Shown: piece after piece, positions 48,557 to 56,581 of the stretch | Numbering within the stretch: the first letter of the stretch is position 1 | How the letters are laid out: each line of letters begins with the position of its first letter | Source of the DNA: JAKAVN01 sp963796565 | Lineage (GTDB): Bacteria; Desulfobacterota; Binatia; Binatales; Binataceae | Length of the DNA stretch: 64,000 bases | Direction: 5' to 3' | Assembly (NCBI GenBank): GCA_963796565.1 | Contig: CAWCMA010000002.1 | Location: 124,001 to 188,000, forward strand | The notes under the pieces: model-generated | Seen by the model: the letters and a program-made list of their open reading frames with translations, nothing else | The model's database searches: none | Told to the model about the DNA's origin: nothing | Program-made: the position numbers and the translations under genes

Positions 48557-49498
48557 CTAAGCGGCCTCGATCGGGTTCTCCAGCGCGCCCAGACCCTCGA
48601 TCTCGATGCGTACCCGGTCGCCCGGCCGCATGAAGACCGGGGGCTTGCGCGCATAGCCGACGCCGGCCGGGGTGCCGGTCGAGACCACGTCACCGGCCTC
48701 GAAGGTGAAGACCTGGGACAGAAACGCGATCAGGTAACTGGTCTTGAAGATGAGGTTGCGCGTGTTGGAGTGCTGCATGCGCTGGCCATTGAGATAGAGC
48801 GAGATTTCGAGGTTGTGCGGATCGGCGATTTCATCGCGCGTCACCAGGTACGGCCCCATCGGGGCGAAGGTGTCGAAGGTCTTGCCGATCATCCACTGCC
48901 CGGTCTGCATCTGGTAATCGCGGCAGCTCACGTCGTTGACGATCGTATAGCCGGCCACGTACTCCATCGCGCGCTCGGGCGCGATATCGCGGCCGGCGCG
49001 GCCGATCACGAAGGCGTACTCGGCCTCGTAGTCGATCATCGCGGAGACTTTGGGAATTTTGATCGCGTCGCCGGGTCCGATCACACAGTTGGCATATTTG
49101 GAGAAGAAGGTCGGCACCTCCGGGATTTTCATCCCGGCCTCTTCGGCGTGGTCGCGGTAATTGAGCCCCACCAGGATGAACTTGGTCGGGCGAGGCACCG
49201 GCGCCCGCAGGCGGATCGATTCGGCGGGGCGGCCGAGACCGCGCTCGCGTGCGTCGTCGGCGCCGAGGCGTGCCACGAGATCAAGCGCATCCCTCGCGGC
49301 GTTCATCGCGGGCTCGCCGGCTTCGAGGAAGGCCACCATCTCGGGCGGCACGGCTTCGAGGGCAAGTTCACTCGAGCGGCGCGCGCCGCGCTCCTCCAGC
49401 AGCGTGCGATAGGCCGCGTTGAGATCGATCACGAGGCCGTCGACAATGGCGCCGAGGCGATGGCGGTTGGGTTCATTCTCGAAGGTGACCAGACGCAT
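48557..49498 (-). CDS. Fumarylacetoacetate hydrolase-fold protein
   Basis: The 313-residue protein matches the FAH superfamily of acylpyruvate, 2-hydroxyhepta-diene-dioate or related hydrolases/isomerases. The metal-binding glutamates lie in DYEAEYAFVIG (E-x-E) with Asp in the later GYTIVNDVSCRDYQ. The C-terminal AGVGYARKPP is also typical. Substrate probably a beta-diketone or 2-oxo acid from aromatic breakdown, but this is inferred only from family. The start at 49498 is chosen by GGAGG; a longer frame to 49615 is rejected. Confidence 0.88.
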   Translation of the reverse strand: MRLVTFENEPNRHRLGAIVDGLVIDLNAAYRTLLEERGARRSSELALEAVPPEMVAFLEAGEPAMNAARDALDLVARLGADDARERGLGRPAESIRLRAPVPRPTKFILVGLNYRDHAEEAGMKIPEVPTFFSKYANCVIGPGDAIKIPKVSAMIDYEAEYAFVIGRAGRDIAPERAMEYVAGYTIVNDVSCRDYQMQTGQWMIGKTFDTFAPMGPYLVTRDEIADPHNLEISLYLNGQRMQHSNTRNLIFKTSYLIAFLSQVFTFEAGDVVSTGTPAGVGYARKPPVFMRPGDRVRIEIEGLGALENPIEAA

Positions 49499-49648
49499 CG
49501 GTGACGTTTCCTCCTTGCGGGGTTCCGCATCGGCGTTCGCCCGCCGAAACGTAGTATAGTGCGAAGCGGGGCGTAGACCCCAAACGCGCCGGGTGGCTGG
49601 GAAAACGGGTTGCATTTATCCGCGTGGCCATTAACCTTTGATGAGCAG

Positions 49649-50104
49649 ATGATGCGAAGAATTGGGCCAAAAAAACTCGTTGTGGGAGCGGTGATCGCGG
49701 CGATCGCGATCGTGGCCGCGCTGCCGATTTTGCGGCCGCGCTGCACCGAGCTCCGGGGCGCCCAGATGCTGACGGTTTCGCTGGCGCGGCTCGTGAGCGG
49801 CGAGGCGCGCCTGTTCTGTTACCGCGACCGGGCCGGCGAGCGCCTGCGCTTTCTGCTCGCGCGTGGCAACGACGGCAAGGTTCGCGCGGTCTTCGACGCC
49901 TGCCGCCAGTGTTACAAGTTCCACCAGGGCTATGAAGTCGCCCACGGCATGCTGATTTGCCGGCTCTGCGGCAACCGCTATCCAATCGATCACATGATGA
50001 AGGGCGAAGCCTCGTGCGTTCCCGTCAGCCTGCCTCATCACGAGGACGCCGCTAAAGTTGAGATCAAAGTTTCCGACCTCAAATCGGGAGCGGCGCTGTT
50101 TTGA
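49649..50104 (+). CDS. DUF2318 Fe-S-type membrane protein
   Basis: The 151-residue protein has an N-terminal membrane helix (KKLVVGAVIAAIAIVAALPI) and a soluble part with DACRQCYKFHQGYEV, then CRLCGNRYPID and a final Cys near ASCVPVSLP. This matches the DUF2318 pattern of two CxxC sets and a further Cys, often linked to iron-transport clusters. It is the first gene of a plus-strand metal locus, 13 bases before the next small gene. Start ATG at 49649 is the first in a double ATG. Confidence 0.72.
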   Translation: MMRRIGPKKLVVGAVIAAIAIVAALPILRPRCTELRGAQMLTVSLARLVSGEARLFCYRDRAGERLRFLLARGNDGKVRAVFDACRQCYKFHQGYEVAHGMLICRLCGNRYPIDHMMKGEASCVPVSLPHHEDAAKVEIKVSDLKSGAALF

Positions 50105-50117
50105 GCCGGCTACGAGA

Positions 50118-50414
50118 TTGAGGTGTTCCGACCGCGCCTGCGTGGTCATCGTGGCACTCGCCGTGCTGCTGGGCGGGATGCCGCTTGCGCTCGGAATAGT
50201 GGTGCATAGTTCCGAGGCGAAGTTCACGCTGGACATCTGTCATCCGGTGCAAAGTTTCAACCATTCACCGGTGCCGGTAGTGGCGATCATTCCCGGTTCT
50301 CCAGCCGTCGCGCGGTTCCTGCCCGAATGCGGGCGTTACCGGGTCGCGGCCCAAGAGCTGCGTGAGAGCGCGGCCGACGCTCCCGACCCGCCGCCCCCCA
50401 AAGCGCACGCTTAA
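50118..50414 (+). CDS. Small membrane/periplasmic protein
   Basis: A predicted 98-residue protein with a hydrophobic segment near the N-terminus (VVIVALAVLLGGMPLALGIV) followed by a short soluble part with two Cys (DICHPVQ and PECGRY) and a Pro-rich tail. No family recognised. Start TTG at 50118 is uncertain; in-frame GTG codons a few bases later are alternatives. It sits between DUF2318 and the outer-membrane-like gene, so it may belong to the same metal locus. Confidence 0.5.
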   Translation: MRCSDRACVVIVALAVLLGGMPLALGIVVHSSEAKFTLDICHPVQSFNHSPVPVVAIIPGSPAVARFLPECGRYRVAAQELRESAADAPDPPPPKAHA

Positions 50415-50534
50415 TCGCGCGAATTGTGCCTTCATGTTTGCGGATGCGGCGGCGCGCTGCGCCACGCGATGCTCGCGCGCGCGCCGCGCGGGCTCCACGG
50501 ACGGCGGCAATGCGAATGGATCTTGGAGATGACT

Positions 50535-51452
50535 ATGAGACGCCTATGCGCGCTCGCGCTGATATTGGCTATTGCGATACCCGCCAAGGTTTTCGCACAC
50601 GGAGTAGTGGGGGACTACATCTTCCTCGAACCGTTGATTGCTGAAGACCCAACACCTGCCAACGAGTTCGATATCGCAGTGCCATCGTGGAGCAAAACCA
50701 GCGACGGCAACAGTTTCTCACTCGGATACGGTTTGGAAAAAGTGCTTTATCTGGATGAGGACTACGTGCCGAGATTTAGCGTAGGCGTCGAGGACGCCTG
50801 GCATTACCAGTGGCCCAAGCACGCACCCGACCAGCACGGCTTCGACAACCTCGAGATGTTTGCCAAGTGGGCGTTCTTCGTTTCGCCCAAGCACGAGTTC
50901 CTGCTCTCGGCCGCGGCGCTCTTAAGCCTTCCGACCGGTGACACCAGCGTGGAGGAGCAGAGCCATACGAGCCTGGGGCCGCTGTTTCTGTGGGAGAAGG
51001 GCATGGGCGATCTACCCAATTGGCCGGTGCTCAAATACCTGCGGCCGTTCGGATTCCAGGGCGACTTCGGCTACCTGCCGGCGCTGGGCGGCCATACGAG
51101 CCATTCGATGTTCGCCGATCAGGTGGTCGAGTATTCGCTGCCATACCTGAGCAACGCGGTCCGGGACATCGGCTTGAAACAGCCATTTCGGAATCTCTTC
51201 TTTTTCACTGAATTCAATTACTCACAGCTCGTCACAGGGCCGTCACAGGAGACCTTTCCAAGCATCGTGGCGACACCCGGCATCGCCTATGTCGGTTACC
51301 ATTTCGAACTGAGTGTCGGCACGCAACTCGCGCTTAACCGGGCTTCCGTGCCGGACACTCACGCCGTGGCAATCGGGCTCCTCGATATCTTCTACGATTC
51401 GATATTCACCGACGTGGGCAATTGGACCATCAATAAAGGGTTTCCCGAATGA
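50535..51452 (+). CDS. Outer-membrane-barrel-like exported protein
   Basis: The 305-residue protein has a clear signal peptide (MRRLCALALILAIAIPAKVF, cut near FAHG). The mature part is rich in aromatic residues and alternating hydrophobic stretches such as FSVGVEDAWHYQWP and NLFFFTEFNYSQLVTGPS, suggesting a beta-barrel or porin-like fold, but the family is not certain. The start at 50535 is chosen because GGAG lies 6 bases before it. It overlaps copC by four bases. Its stop and copC's start (ATGA) are coupled. It could be the outer-membrane partner for CopC/CopD. Confidence 0.62.
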   Translation: MRRLCALALILAIAIPAKVFAHGVVGDYIFLEPLIAEDPTPANEFDIAVPSWSKTSDGNSFSLGYGLEKVLYLDEDYVPRFSVGVEDAWHYQWPKHAPDQHGFDNLEMFAKWAFFVSPKHEFLLSAAALLSLPTGDTSVEEQSHTSLGPLFLWEKGMGDLPNWPVLKYLRPFGFQGDFGYLPALGGHTSHSMFADQVVEYSLPYLSNAVRDIGLKQPFRNLFFFTEFNYSQLVTGPSQETFPSIVATPGIAYVGYHFELSVGTQLALNRASVPDTHAVAIGLLDIFYDSIFTDVGNWTINKGFPE

Positions 51453-51829
51453 AGACCTTCAAACTGTTGATATTCGGCGCTCCCTTGTTGTGGGCTGCGA
51501 TTGTAGTTGGCATTCCTATCGCCTCGGCACATTCATTTCCCCAGCAGGAAACTCCATCAGCTGGCGAGCGGCTTTCCGCGCCTCCATCCGAAGTCACGAT
51601 CAAATTCGACGCGCCCATAGAGAAAGTGTTTGCCAAGCTGGAAGTGCTGGGCGCGAACGGCAAGCCCGAAACGATAGGTTCACCCGAGGTCGACTCCAGC
51701 GCCCTGATGCTGTCGGTGAAGGTCGCCGCTTTGAAGCCGGGTGACTATACGGTGAAGTGGGGCGTCGTCTGCATCGACTCGCATCATACCGAAGGTTCTT
51801 ATGTCTTTACGGTCGCGGGAGGCGGCTGA
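51449..51829 (+). CDS. copC: Copper-resistance protein CopC
   Basis: CopC is a periplasmic copper carrier. The 126-residue protein has a signal peptide (FGAPLLWAAIVVGIPIASA) with His as the first mature residue, the Cu(II) ligand of the family. Asp and His ligands are seen in VVCIDSHHTEGSYVF, and the beta-sandwich core in SEVTIKFDAPIEKVFAKLEV. It has no Met-rich Cu(I) loop. Overlap with flanking genes shows coupling to the outer-membrane-like gene and copD. Confidence 0.88.
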   Translation: MKTFKLLIFGAPLLWAAIVVGIPIASAHSFPQQETPSAGERLSAPPSEVTIKFDAPIEKVFAKLEVLGANGKPETIGSPEVDSSALMLSVKVAALKPGDYTVKWGVVCIDSHHTEGSYVFTVAGGG

Positions 51830-52698
51830 TGACCCAGATCGGGGAGCGGGCTCTCGTCGCGTGGCCCTTGCTGGTGGCGGAAACACTGATCTTCGGCACG
51901 GCCGCGTTTGCGTTGCTGTTGGCGCCGGATACGCAGTCGGAGGAGATGGCTAACGCGCTGACGCCGCTATGGCGCGGATTGGCGCTGCTGGCAGTGGTGT
52001 TCTCGCCGCTCGCGTTGCTGGTGGGCACCGCGAATATGGGCGACCTCTCGGTGCGCGCCGCGATTCCGTTTGTTCCGCAAGTGATTCGTGAGACGCACTT
52101 TGGACATATATGGATGTGGAGCTTTCCATTGACGTTGGCGCTGCTGGTGGTTGCGTGGACCTCCGGTCGAGGACCATTGAGAACAGCCATACTGGGCGTG
52201 GTGGCGTGCGCGCTGCTGTTGCTCGGCAGCTTTTCCAGTCATGCGATCGACCGGGGAAGGATCGCGGTCATTGTCTACTTCACCCATGAAGTTGCGGCGG
52301 CCCTCTGGATCGGAGCGATTCTCGGACTGTGGTTTGGCGCGGTGCGCGGCAAGCTTGGATCCGGTTGGATACTGCAAACCGCACCGCGAGTCTCGGGCGT
52401 GGCCGGATGGACTGTCACGATCCTGATTTTGAGCGGGCTTTACACGGCCTACTATTCGCTTGGCGCCGACCCACATCGCCTTATCGACGCGGCATACGGT
52501 CGGACGCTGGTGGATAAAGTATGCGCCGCGATGCTGGTGCTGCTTATCGGCGCTTACAACCGCTACTGGCTGATGCCCACAGTCTCTGAAGCATCGGCAC
52601 AACAGAGCCTGCTGCGAAACGTGGGCGTCGAATCGATCCTGTTGATTGGAGTTTTGGGATTGGCGGCGCTGCTCGCCAACACCCCGCCGGTGCATTGA
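51829..52698 (+). CDS. copD: Copper-transport inner-membrane protein CopD
   Basis: The 289-residue protein has about eight membrane helices and the CopD/PcoD pattern: FGHIWMWSFPLTLALLVVAW, SSHA in helix 4 region, THEVAAALWIGAILGLW, RVSGVAGWTVTILILSGLYT and final LLANTPP. CopD is thought to take copper from CopC and move it across the inner membrane. The ATG at 51829 overlaps the copC stop by one base (TGATG). It is followed after 216 bases by the histidine kinase gene. Confidence 0.9.
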   Translation: MTQIGERALVAWPLLVAETLIFGTAAFALLLAPDTQSEEMANALTPLWRGLALLAVVFSPLALLVGTANMGDLSVRAAIPFVPQVIRETHFGHIWMWSFPLTLALLVVAWTSGRGPLRTAILGVVACALLLLGSFSSHAIDRGRIAVIVYFTHEVAAALWIGAILGLWFGAVRGKLGSGWILQTAPRVSGVAGWTVTILILSGLYTAYYSLGADPHRLIDAAYGRTLVDKVCAAMLVLLIGAYNRYWLMPTVSEASAQQSLLRNVGVESILLIGVLGLAALLANTPPVH

Positions 52699-52914
52699 CG
52701 AAAAGGTCGCACGGCCGGCCTCTGCGGCACGCGGCCTCCACACTGACGGCCTTATTTCGCATCGTGAGCGATACGTGCTTGCGATTATTCCGCTTGCGGC
52801 AAGCCAAGCAGGTTCGCCTTCCGTGTACTCTGTCTCAGTGTCGCGGCGACCGATCTTCGCTCGCTTGTCTATCCGTCAGCCTATAAAGATGGAGCTTACG
52901 GCTTTCTGCGCGAT

Positions 52915-54501
52915 TTGACGTTATTGCAGCAGATGCATCTACTATTTAGACAAGCCTTTGCCTCGGGCCATTTCGTACCCTATGGTCAGTGCCTGCTTTG
53001 GGATCCGCTGCTGTTGTGGGTTAACGTAGTATCGGATTCGATAGTCTCCGTCGCTTATTACTTAATTCCGCTATTGTTGATCTACTTCATCAGCAAGCGG
53101 CGCGATCTGCCGTTTCGTTCGACGTTCTGGATGTTCGGCGTACTGATTATCGCCGGCGGCACGTCTCACGCACTCGATGTAGTGACGATGTGGTATCCGG
53201 CATACTGGGCGGCGGGCGCGGTCAAAGCCGTAACCGCGATTGCTTCGCTGGCCTGCGCCGTCGCGCTGATACGGTTGGTGCCAAAAGCGCTCGCCGTCCC
53301 AAACCAGCCGTGGCTGAAGAATGCGAACCGCGAACTGGAGCGGGAAGTCGTCGAACGCAAGCGCGCGGAGACCCGGTTCCGCGGGTTGCTGGAGTCGGCC
53401 CCTGACTCGATCGTGATCGTGGATGCGAAGGGCGACATAGTGCTGGTGAACGGGCAGACCGAACAACTGTTTGGTTACCAACGCGAGGAGATGATCGGGA
53501 AGCCGGTCGAGCTTCTGTTGCCGGAGCGCTTTCGCGAAGGCCACGTGGGCCAGCGTCAGAGTTACTTCAAGGAGCCGCGCGCGCGTGCAATTGGGAGTGG
53601 CTTGGAGTTGTTCGGCCGCCGCAGGAACGGCAGCGAGTTCCCGATAGAAGTAAGTCTGAGCCCGCTAGTCACTGACGAGGGTGTACTCATTTCTGGCGCC
53701 ATCCGCGACATCTCGGATCGCAAACGGTTCCAGGCCGAGTTGGCGCGGGCACGCGACGAGGCCATGGAAGGATCAAGGCTCAAGTCGGCCTTCGTGGCCA
53801 ACATGACGCACGAGTTGCGCACACCGCTCAACGGCATAATCGGCTTCAGCCAATTGCTCTATGCCGGACATATCGATCCGGCCTCGCCTGAATACAAACG
53901 GAGCCTCGGCGATATCCTCTTCAGCGCGCGCCATTTGTTGAGTCTCGTCAACGACGTGCTCGACCTTGCCAAGGTCGAATCGGGAAAGATGGAATTCACG
54001 TCCGAGCCGGTTAACCCGGCGCGGCTGGTCGAGGAGGTCCGCGGCGTTTTGCGTGGCGTGGCCGCACAAAAGGACATCCAGATCGAGGCCGAAGTCGCAC
54101 CGGGGCTGGGCCAAGTTGTGCTCGACTCCGCCAAGTTGCGGCAAGTTCTTTACAATTACGTTTCGAATGCGATTAAGTTCAGCGGCAATGGTACGCGGGT
54201 CACGATCCGGGCGCGCCCCGAGGGCAACGACTGGTTTCGCCTCGAGGTCGAGGATAATGGCCAGGGCATCCGCGCTGAGGATTTGAACAAGCTCTTCACC
54301 GAGTTCCACCAGCTCGGTTCCTCTTCCAGCAGCAAACCGCATCAGGGTACCGGTCTCGGCTTGGCGCTAACGCGACGGCTTGTCGAAGCCCAGGGCGGCA
54401 GTATCGGCGTCACCAGCGAGCCCGGCAAGGGAAGCACTTTCTGGGCGATATTGCCCCGCTGCTACTCGATGCGCAACGGTCACGACGCGATACATCCCTG
54501 A
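52915..54501 (+). CDS. Sensor histidine kinase with ethylene-receptor-type membrane domain
   Basis: The 528-residue kinase has an N-terminal three-helix membrane domain (residues about 30-125) like the plant ethylene receptor: SDSIVSVAYYLIPLLLIYF and FGVLIIAGGTSHALDV. Asp41, Tyr48 and His85 match conserved ETR1 residues, but Gly81 replaces the copper-ligand Cys. A PAS domain (about 155-275) and a kinase core follow: phospho-acceptor His299 in MTHELRTPLN, N-box NYVSNAIKF, and EVEDNGQGI. No response regulator is adjacent. Start TTG 52915 or ATG 52933. It lies next to copC and copD. Confidence 0.85.
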   Translation: MTLLQQMHLLFRQAFASGHFVPYGQCLLWDPLLLWVNVVSDSIVSVAYYLIPLLLIYFISKRRDLPFRSTFWMFGVLIIAGGTSHALDVVTMWYPAYWAAGAVKAVTAIASLACAVALIRLVPKALAVPNQPWLKNANRELEREVVERKRAETRFRGLLESAPDSIVIVDAKGDIVLVNGQTEQLFGYQREEMIGKPVELLLPERFREGHVGQRQSYFKEPRARAIGSGLELFGRRRNGSEFPIEVSLSPLVTDEGVLISGAIRDISDRKRFQAELARARDEAMEGSRLKSAFVANMTHELRTPLNGIIGFSQLLYAGHIDPASPEYKRSLGDILFSARHLLSLVNDVLDLAKVESGKMEFTSEPVNPARLVEEVRGVLRGVAAQKDIQIEAEVAPGLGQVVLDSAKLRQVLYNYVSNAIKFSGNGTRVTIRARPEGNDWFRLEVEDNGQGIRAEDLNKLFTEFHQLGSSSSSKPHQGTGLGLALTRRLVEAQGGSIGVTSEPGKGSTFWAILPRCYSMRNGHDAIHP

Positions 54502-54638
54502 GTCAAATAGCCGGCGCGTACGCGTTCGCAGGGCGCATCGATGGCCGGCGGCTGTTTCAGGCGCATGGCTGGCGCCATTGAATGCTGACGCTTTCCCGAG
54601 TCTACTTGTGCCGAGGCCATCGGCCGGGAGAAGCGCGG

Positions 54639-55307
54639 ATGTATATACCCAAGACTTTCGAGGTGACGGATGTCTCGGTACTCCACGAGTTCATCGAGAC
54701 CTACAGCTTCGGAACACTCGTCACGGTCGGCGGCGAACAGGCGATCGCGACCCGTGTTCCGCTGATTCTCGACCGGGCAAGCGGCCGACACGGGACACTG
54801 CTCGGTCATGTCGCGCGCGCCAATCCGCAATGGCGCTCCTTTGACGGCAATCGGCAATGCCTGGCGATGTTTGACGGACCGCATGCCTACGTCTCGCCAA
54901 CCTGGTACGCGACATCACCCGCGGTTCCGACCTGGAACTACGCGAGTGTGCACGTGTACGGGACTCCCCGCCCGATTCATGAAGCGGAGCAGCTTGCCGC
55001 GCTGGTCGACAGATTGGTGGGCATCTATGAAGCGGAGATGCCGCGGCCGTGGTCGGGCGAACTGCCCGCCAGCTTCAAGGCGGGAATGCTCAAGGCCATC
55101 GTCGGATTCGCGATCGAGATCGATCGAATCGAAGGCAAGTTCAAACTAGGACAGAATCGGCCCGTAGAGGATCAAATCGGCACGGTTGCTCAACTCGAAA
55201 GCAGTTCCGATCCGGCGGCTCGCGCACTGGCTGAACTCACGCGCAAGCACCTTCGCCTTGACACGGCGGACGGGGCGCCGCCGGCGGCAATGGACCCGGT
55301 CAAGTGA
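54639..55307 (+). CDS. PaiB-like FMN-binding protein
   Basis: The 222-residue protein matches the PaiB family (FMN-binding negative transcriptional regulator): MYIPKTFEVTD, TRVPLILDR, LGHVARANPQW and a Pro/Trp-rich SPTWYATSPAVPTWNYASVH region. These proteins have a split-barrel flavin fold; regulation of transcription is reported for some but not assured here. GGGAG lies about 9 bases before the ATG at 54639. A hairpin terminator follows at 55308. Confidence 0.82.
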   Translation: MYIPKTFEVTDVSVLHEFIETYSFGTLVTVGGEQAIATRVPLILDRASGRHGTLLGHVARANPQWRSFDGNRQCLAMFDGPHAYVSPTWYATSPAVPTWNYASVHVYGTPRPIHEAEQLAALVDRLVGIYEAEMPRPWSGELPASFKAGMLKAIVGFAIEIDRIEGKFKLGQNRPVEDQIGTVAQLESSSDPAARALAELTRKHLRLDTADGAPPAAMDPVK

Positions 55308-55327
55308 CGCGCCCGGTTGCGGGCGCG
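55308..55327. terminator. Hairpin between convergent genes
   Basis: CGCGCCCG, 4-base loop, CGGGCGCG: 8-bp perfect stem in the 30-base gap between PaiB-like and the CoA transferase. The sequence that follows on the plus strand has scattered Ts (atttgcatgttta), so it may stop transcription from both sides. Confidence 0.5.
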
Positions 55328-55337
55328 ATTTGCATGT

Positions 55338-56570
55338 TTAGATGACGCCCTCGGCGCGCAGTTGTTCCAGCTCCGCGTCACCACAGCCCATTACTTCGCG
55401 CAATATGTCGGCGGTATGCTCGCCGAGCAGCGGCGACGAGGTTATCTCGACCGGGCTCTCGGACAGTACCAGCGGGCAACCTACGGTCTTGAAGGTGCCG
55501 CGCTGCGGATGCTCGACGCTGGCGATTATCCGGCGCCTGGCGAGCGCGGAATCTTCGATCAGATCCTTCATCGAAAGGATCGGCCCGCACGGGACGTCGG
55601 CCTCCATCAACATTCGCATCACTTCGTGCTTGGTGTGGCGCATCGTCCACTGCTCGATCACGCCGAAGACTTCGTCGAGGTGCTTGATGCGGGCCTCAGG
55701 CGTGGCGTAGGCCGGATCATCGGCGAGTTCCGGACGGCCGGCGACGCGCGCGAGCGCCGGCCAGACCGGCGGCTGGATGATCACGTAGCAATAGTCATTC
55801 GCACCGCCCGGGGCGCAACGCAGCGCGGCGCCCGGCTGGCCGCCGCCCGAGGCATTGCCCGAGCGCGGCACCTCGTCGCCGAAGCTGCGGTTGGGATACT
55901 CCGTCAGCGGTCCATGCTTGAGGCGCTGCTGGTCGCGAAGCTTTACCCGGCACAAGTTGAGCACCGAGTCCTGCATCGCGACCTCGACGCGTTGGCCGCG
56001 CCCGGTGCTGGTGCGCTGATAGAGCGCGGCCAGAATCGCCGCTGCCATATGCATTCCGGTGCCCGAGTCGCCGATTTGCGCGCCGGTGCTGGTCGGCGGC
56101 CCGTCCGCCAATCCGGTGGTGCTCATCGAACCACCCATCGCCTGCGCGATTGTCTCGTAAGCTTTGCAGTCCTCCCACGGCCCGGCGCCGAAGCCCTTGA
56201 TCGAAGCGAAGATGATGCGCGGATTGAGCTCTCGGAGGTGCTCCCAGGTGAAGCCTTCGCGGTCGAGCGCGCCGGGGCCGAAGTTTTCCGCCAGCACGTC
56301 GGCGCGTTTAATCAGTTCGTCCAGGATACGTTTGCCCTGGGCCGACTTGATATTCAGTGTGATACTGCGTTTGTTGCAATTGAGCATCGTGAAGTAGAGG
56401 CTGTCGACGCCCGGCACGTCGCGAAGCTGCGAGCGTGTAATATCGCCGCGGCCGGGCAGTTCGACCTTGATCACGTCGGCGCCGAGCCACGCCAGTATTT
56501 GCGTGCAACTCGGGCCAGACTGCACGTGCGTCATATCCAGAATCCGCACGCCCGAAAGCGCCTTGTCCAT
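55338..56570 (-). CDS. CaiB/BaiF CoA transferase family protein (formyl-CoA transferase-like, second copy)
   Basis: The 410-residue class III CoA transferase has VRILDMTHVQSGPSCTQIL at the start and catalytic Asp in GAQIGDSGTGMHMAAA, a variant close to formyl-CoA transferases, with LNCNKRSITLNIKS nearby. It is 11 bases downstream of the thiamine-diphosphate enzyme gene, so one operon. The pair resembles the formyl-CoA transferase plus oxalyl-CoA decarboxylase pair of oxalate use, or 2-hydroxyacyl-CoA lyase systems. Start is ATG with upstream AGGGA near 56576. Confidence 0.85.
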   Translation of the reverse strand: MDKALSGVRILDMTHVQSGPSCTQILAWLGADVIKVELPGRGDITRSQLRDVPGVDSLYFTMLNCNKRSITLNIKSAQGKRILDELIKRADVLAENFGPGALDREGFTWEHLRELNPRIIFASIKGFGAGPWEDCKAYETIAQAMGGSMSTTGLADGPPTSTGAQIGDSGTGMHMAAAILAALYQRTSTGRGQRVEVAMQDSVLNLCRVKLRDQQRLKHGPLTEYPNRSFGDEVPRSGNASGGGQPGAALRCAPGGANDYCYVIIQPPVWPALARVAGRPELADDPAYATPEARIKHLDEVFGVIEQWTMRHTKHEVMRMLMEADVPCGPILSMKDLIEDSALARRRIIASVEHPQRGTFKTVGCPLVLSESPVEITSSPLLGEHTADILREVMGCGDAELEQLRAEGVI

Positions 56571-56581
56571 CTAGTCCCTCA

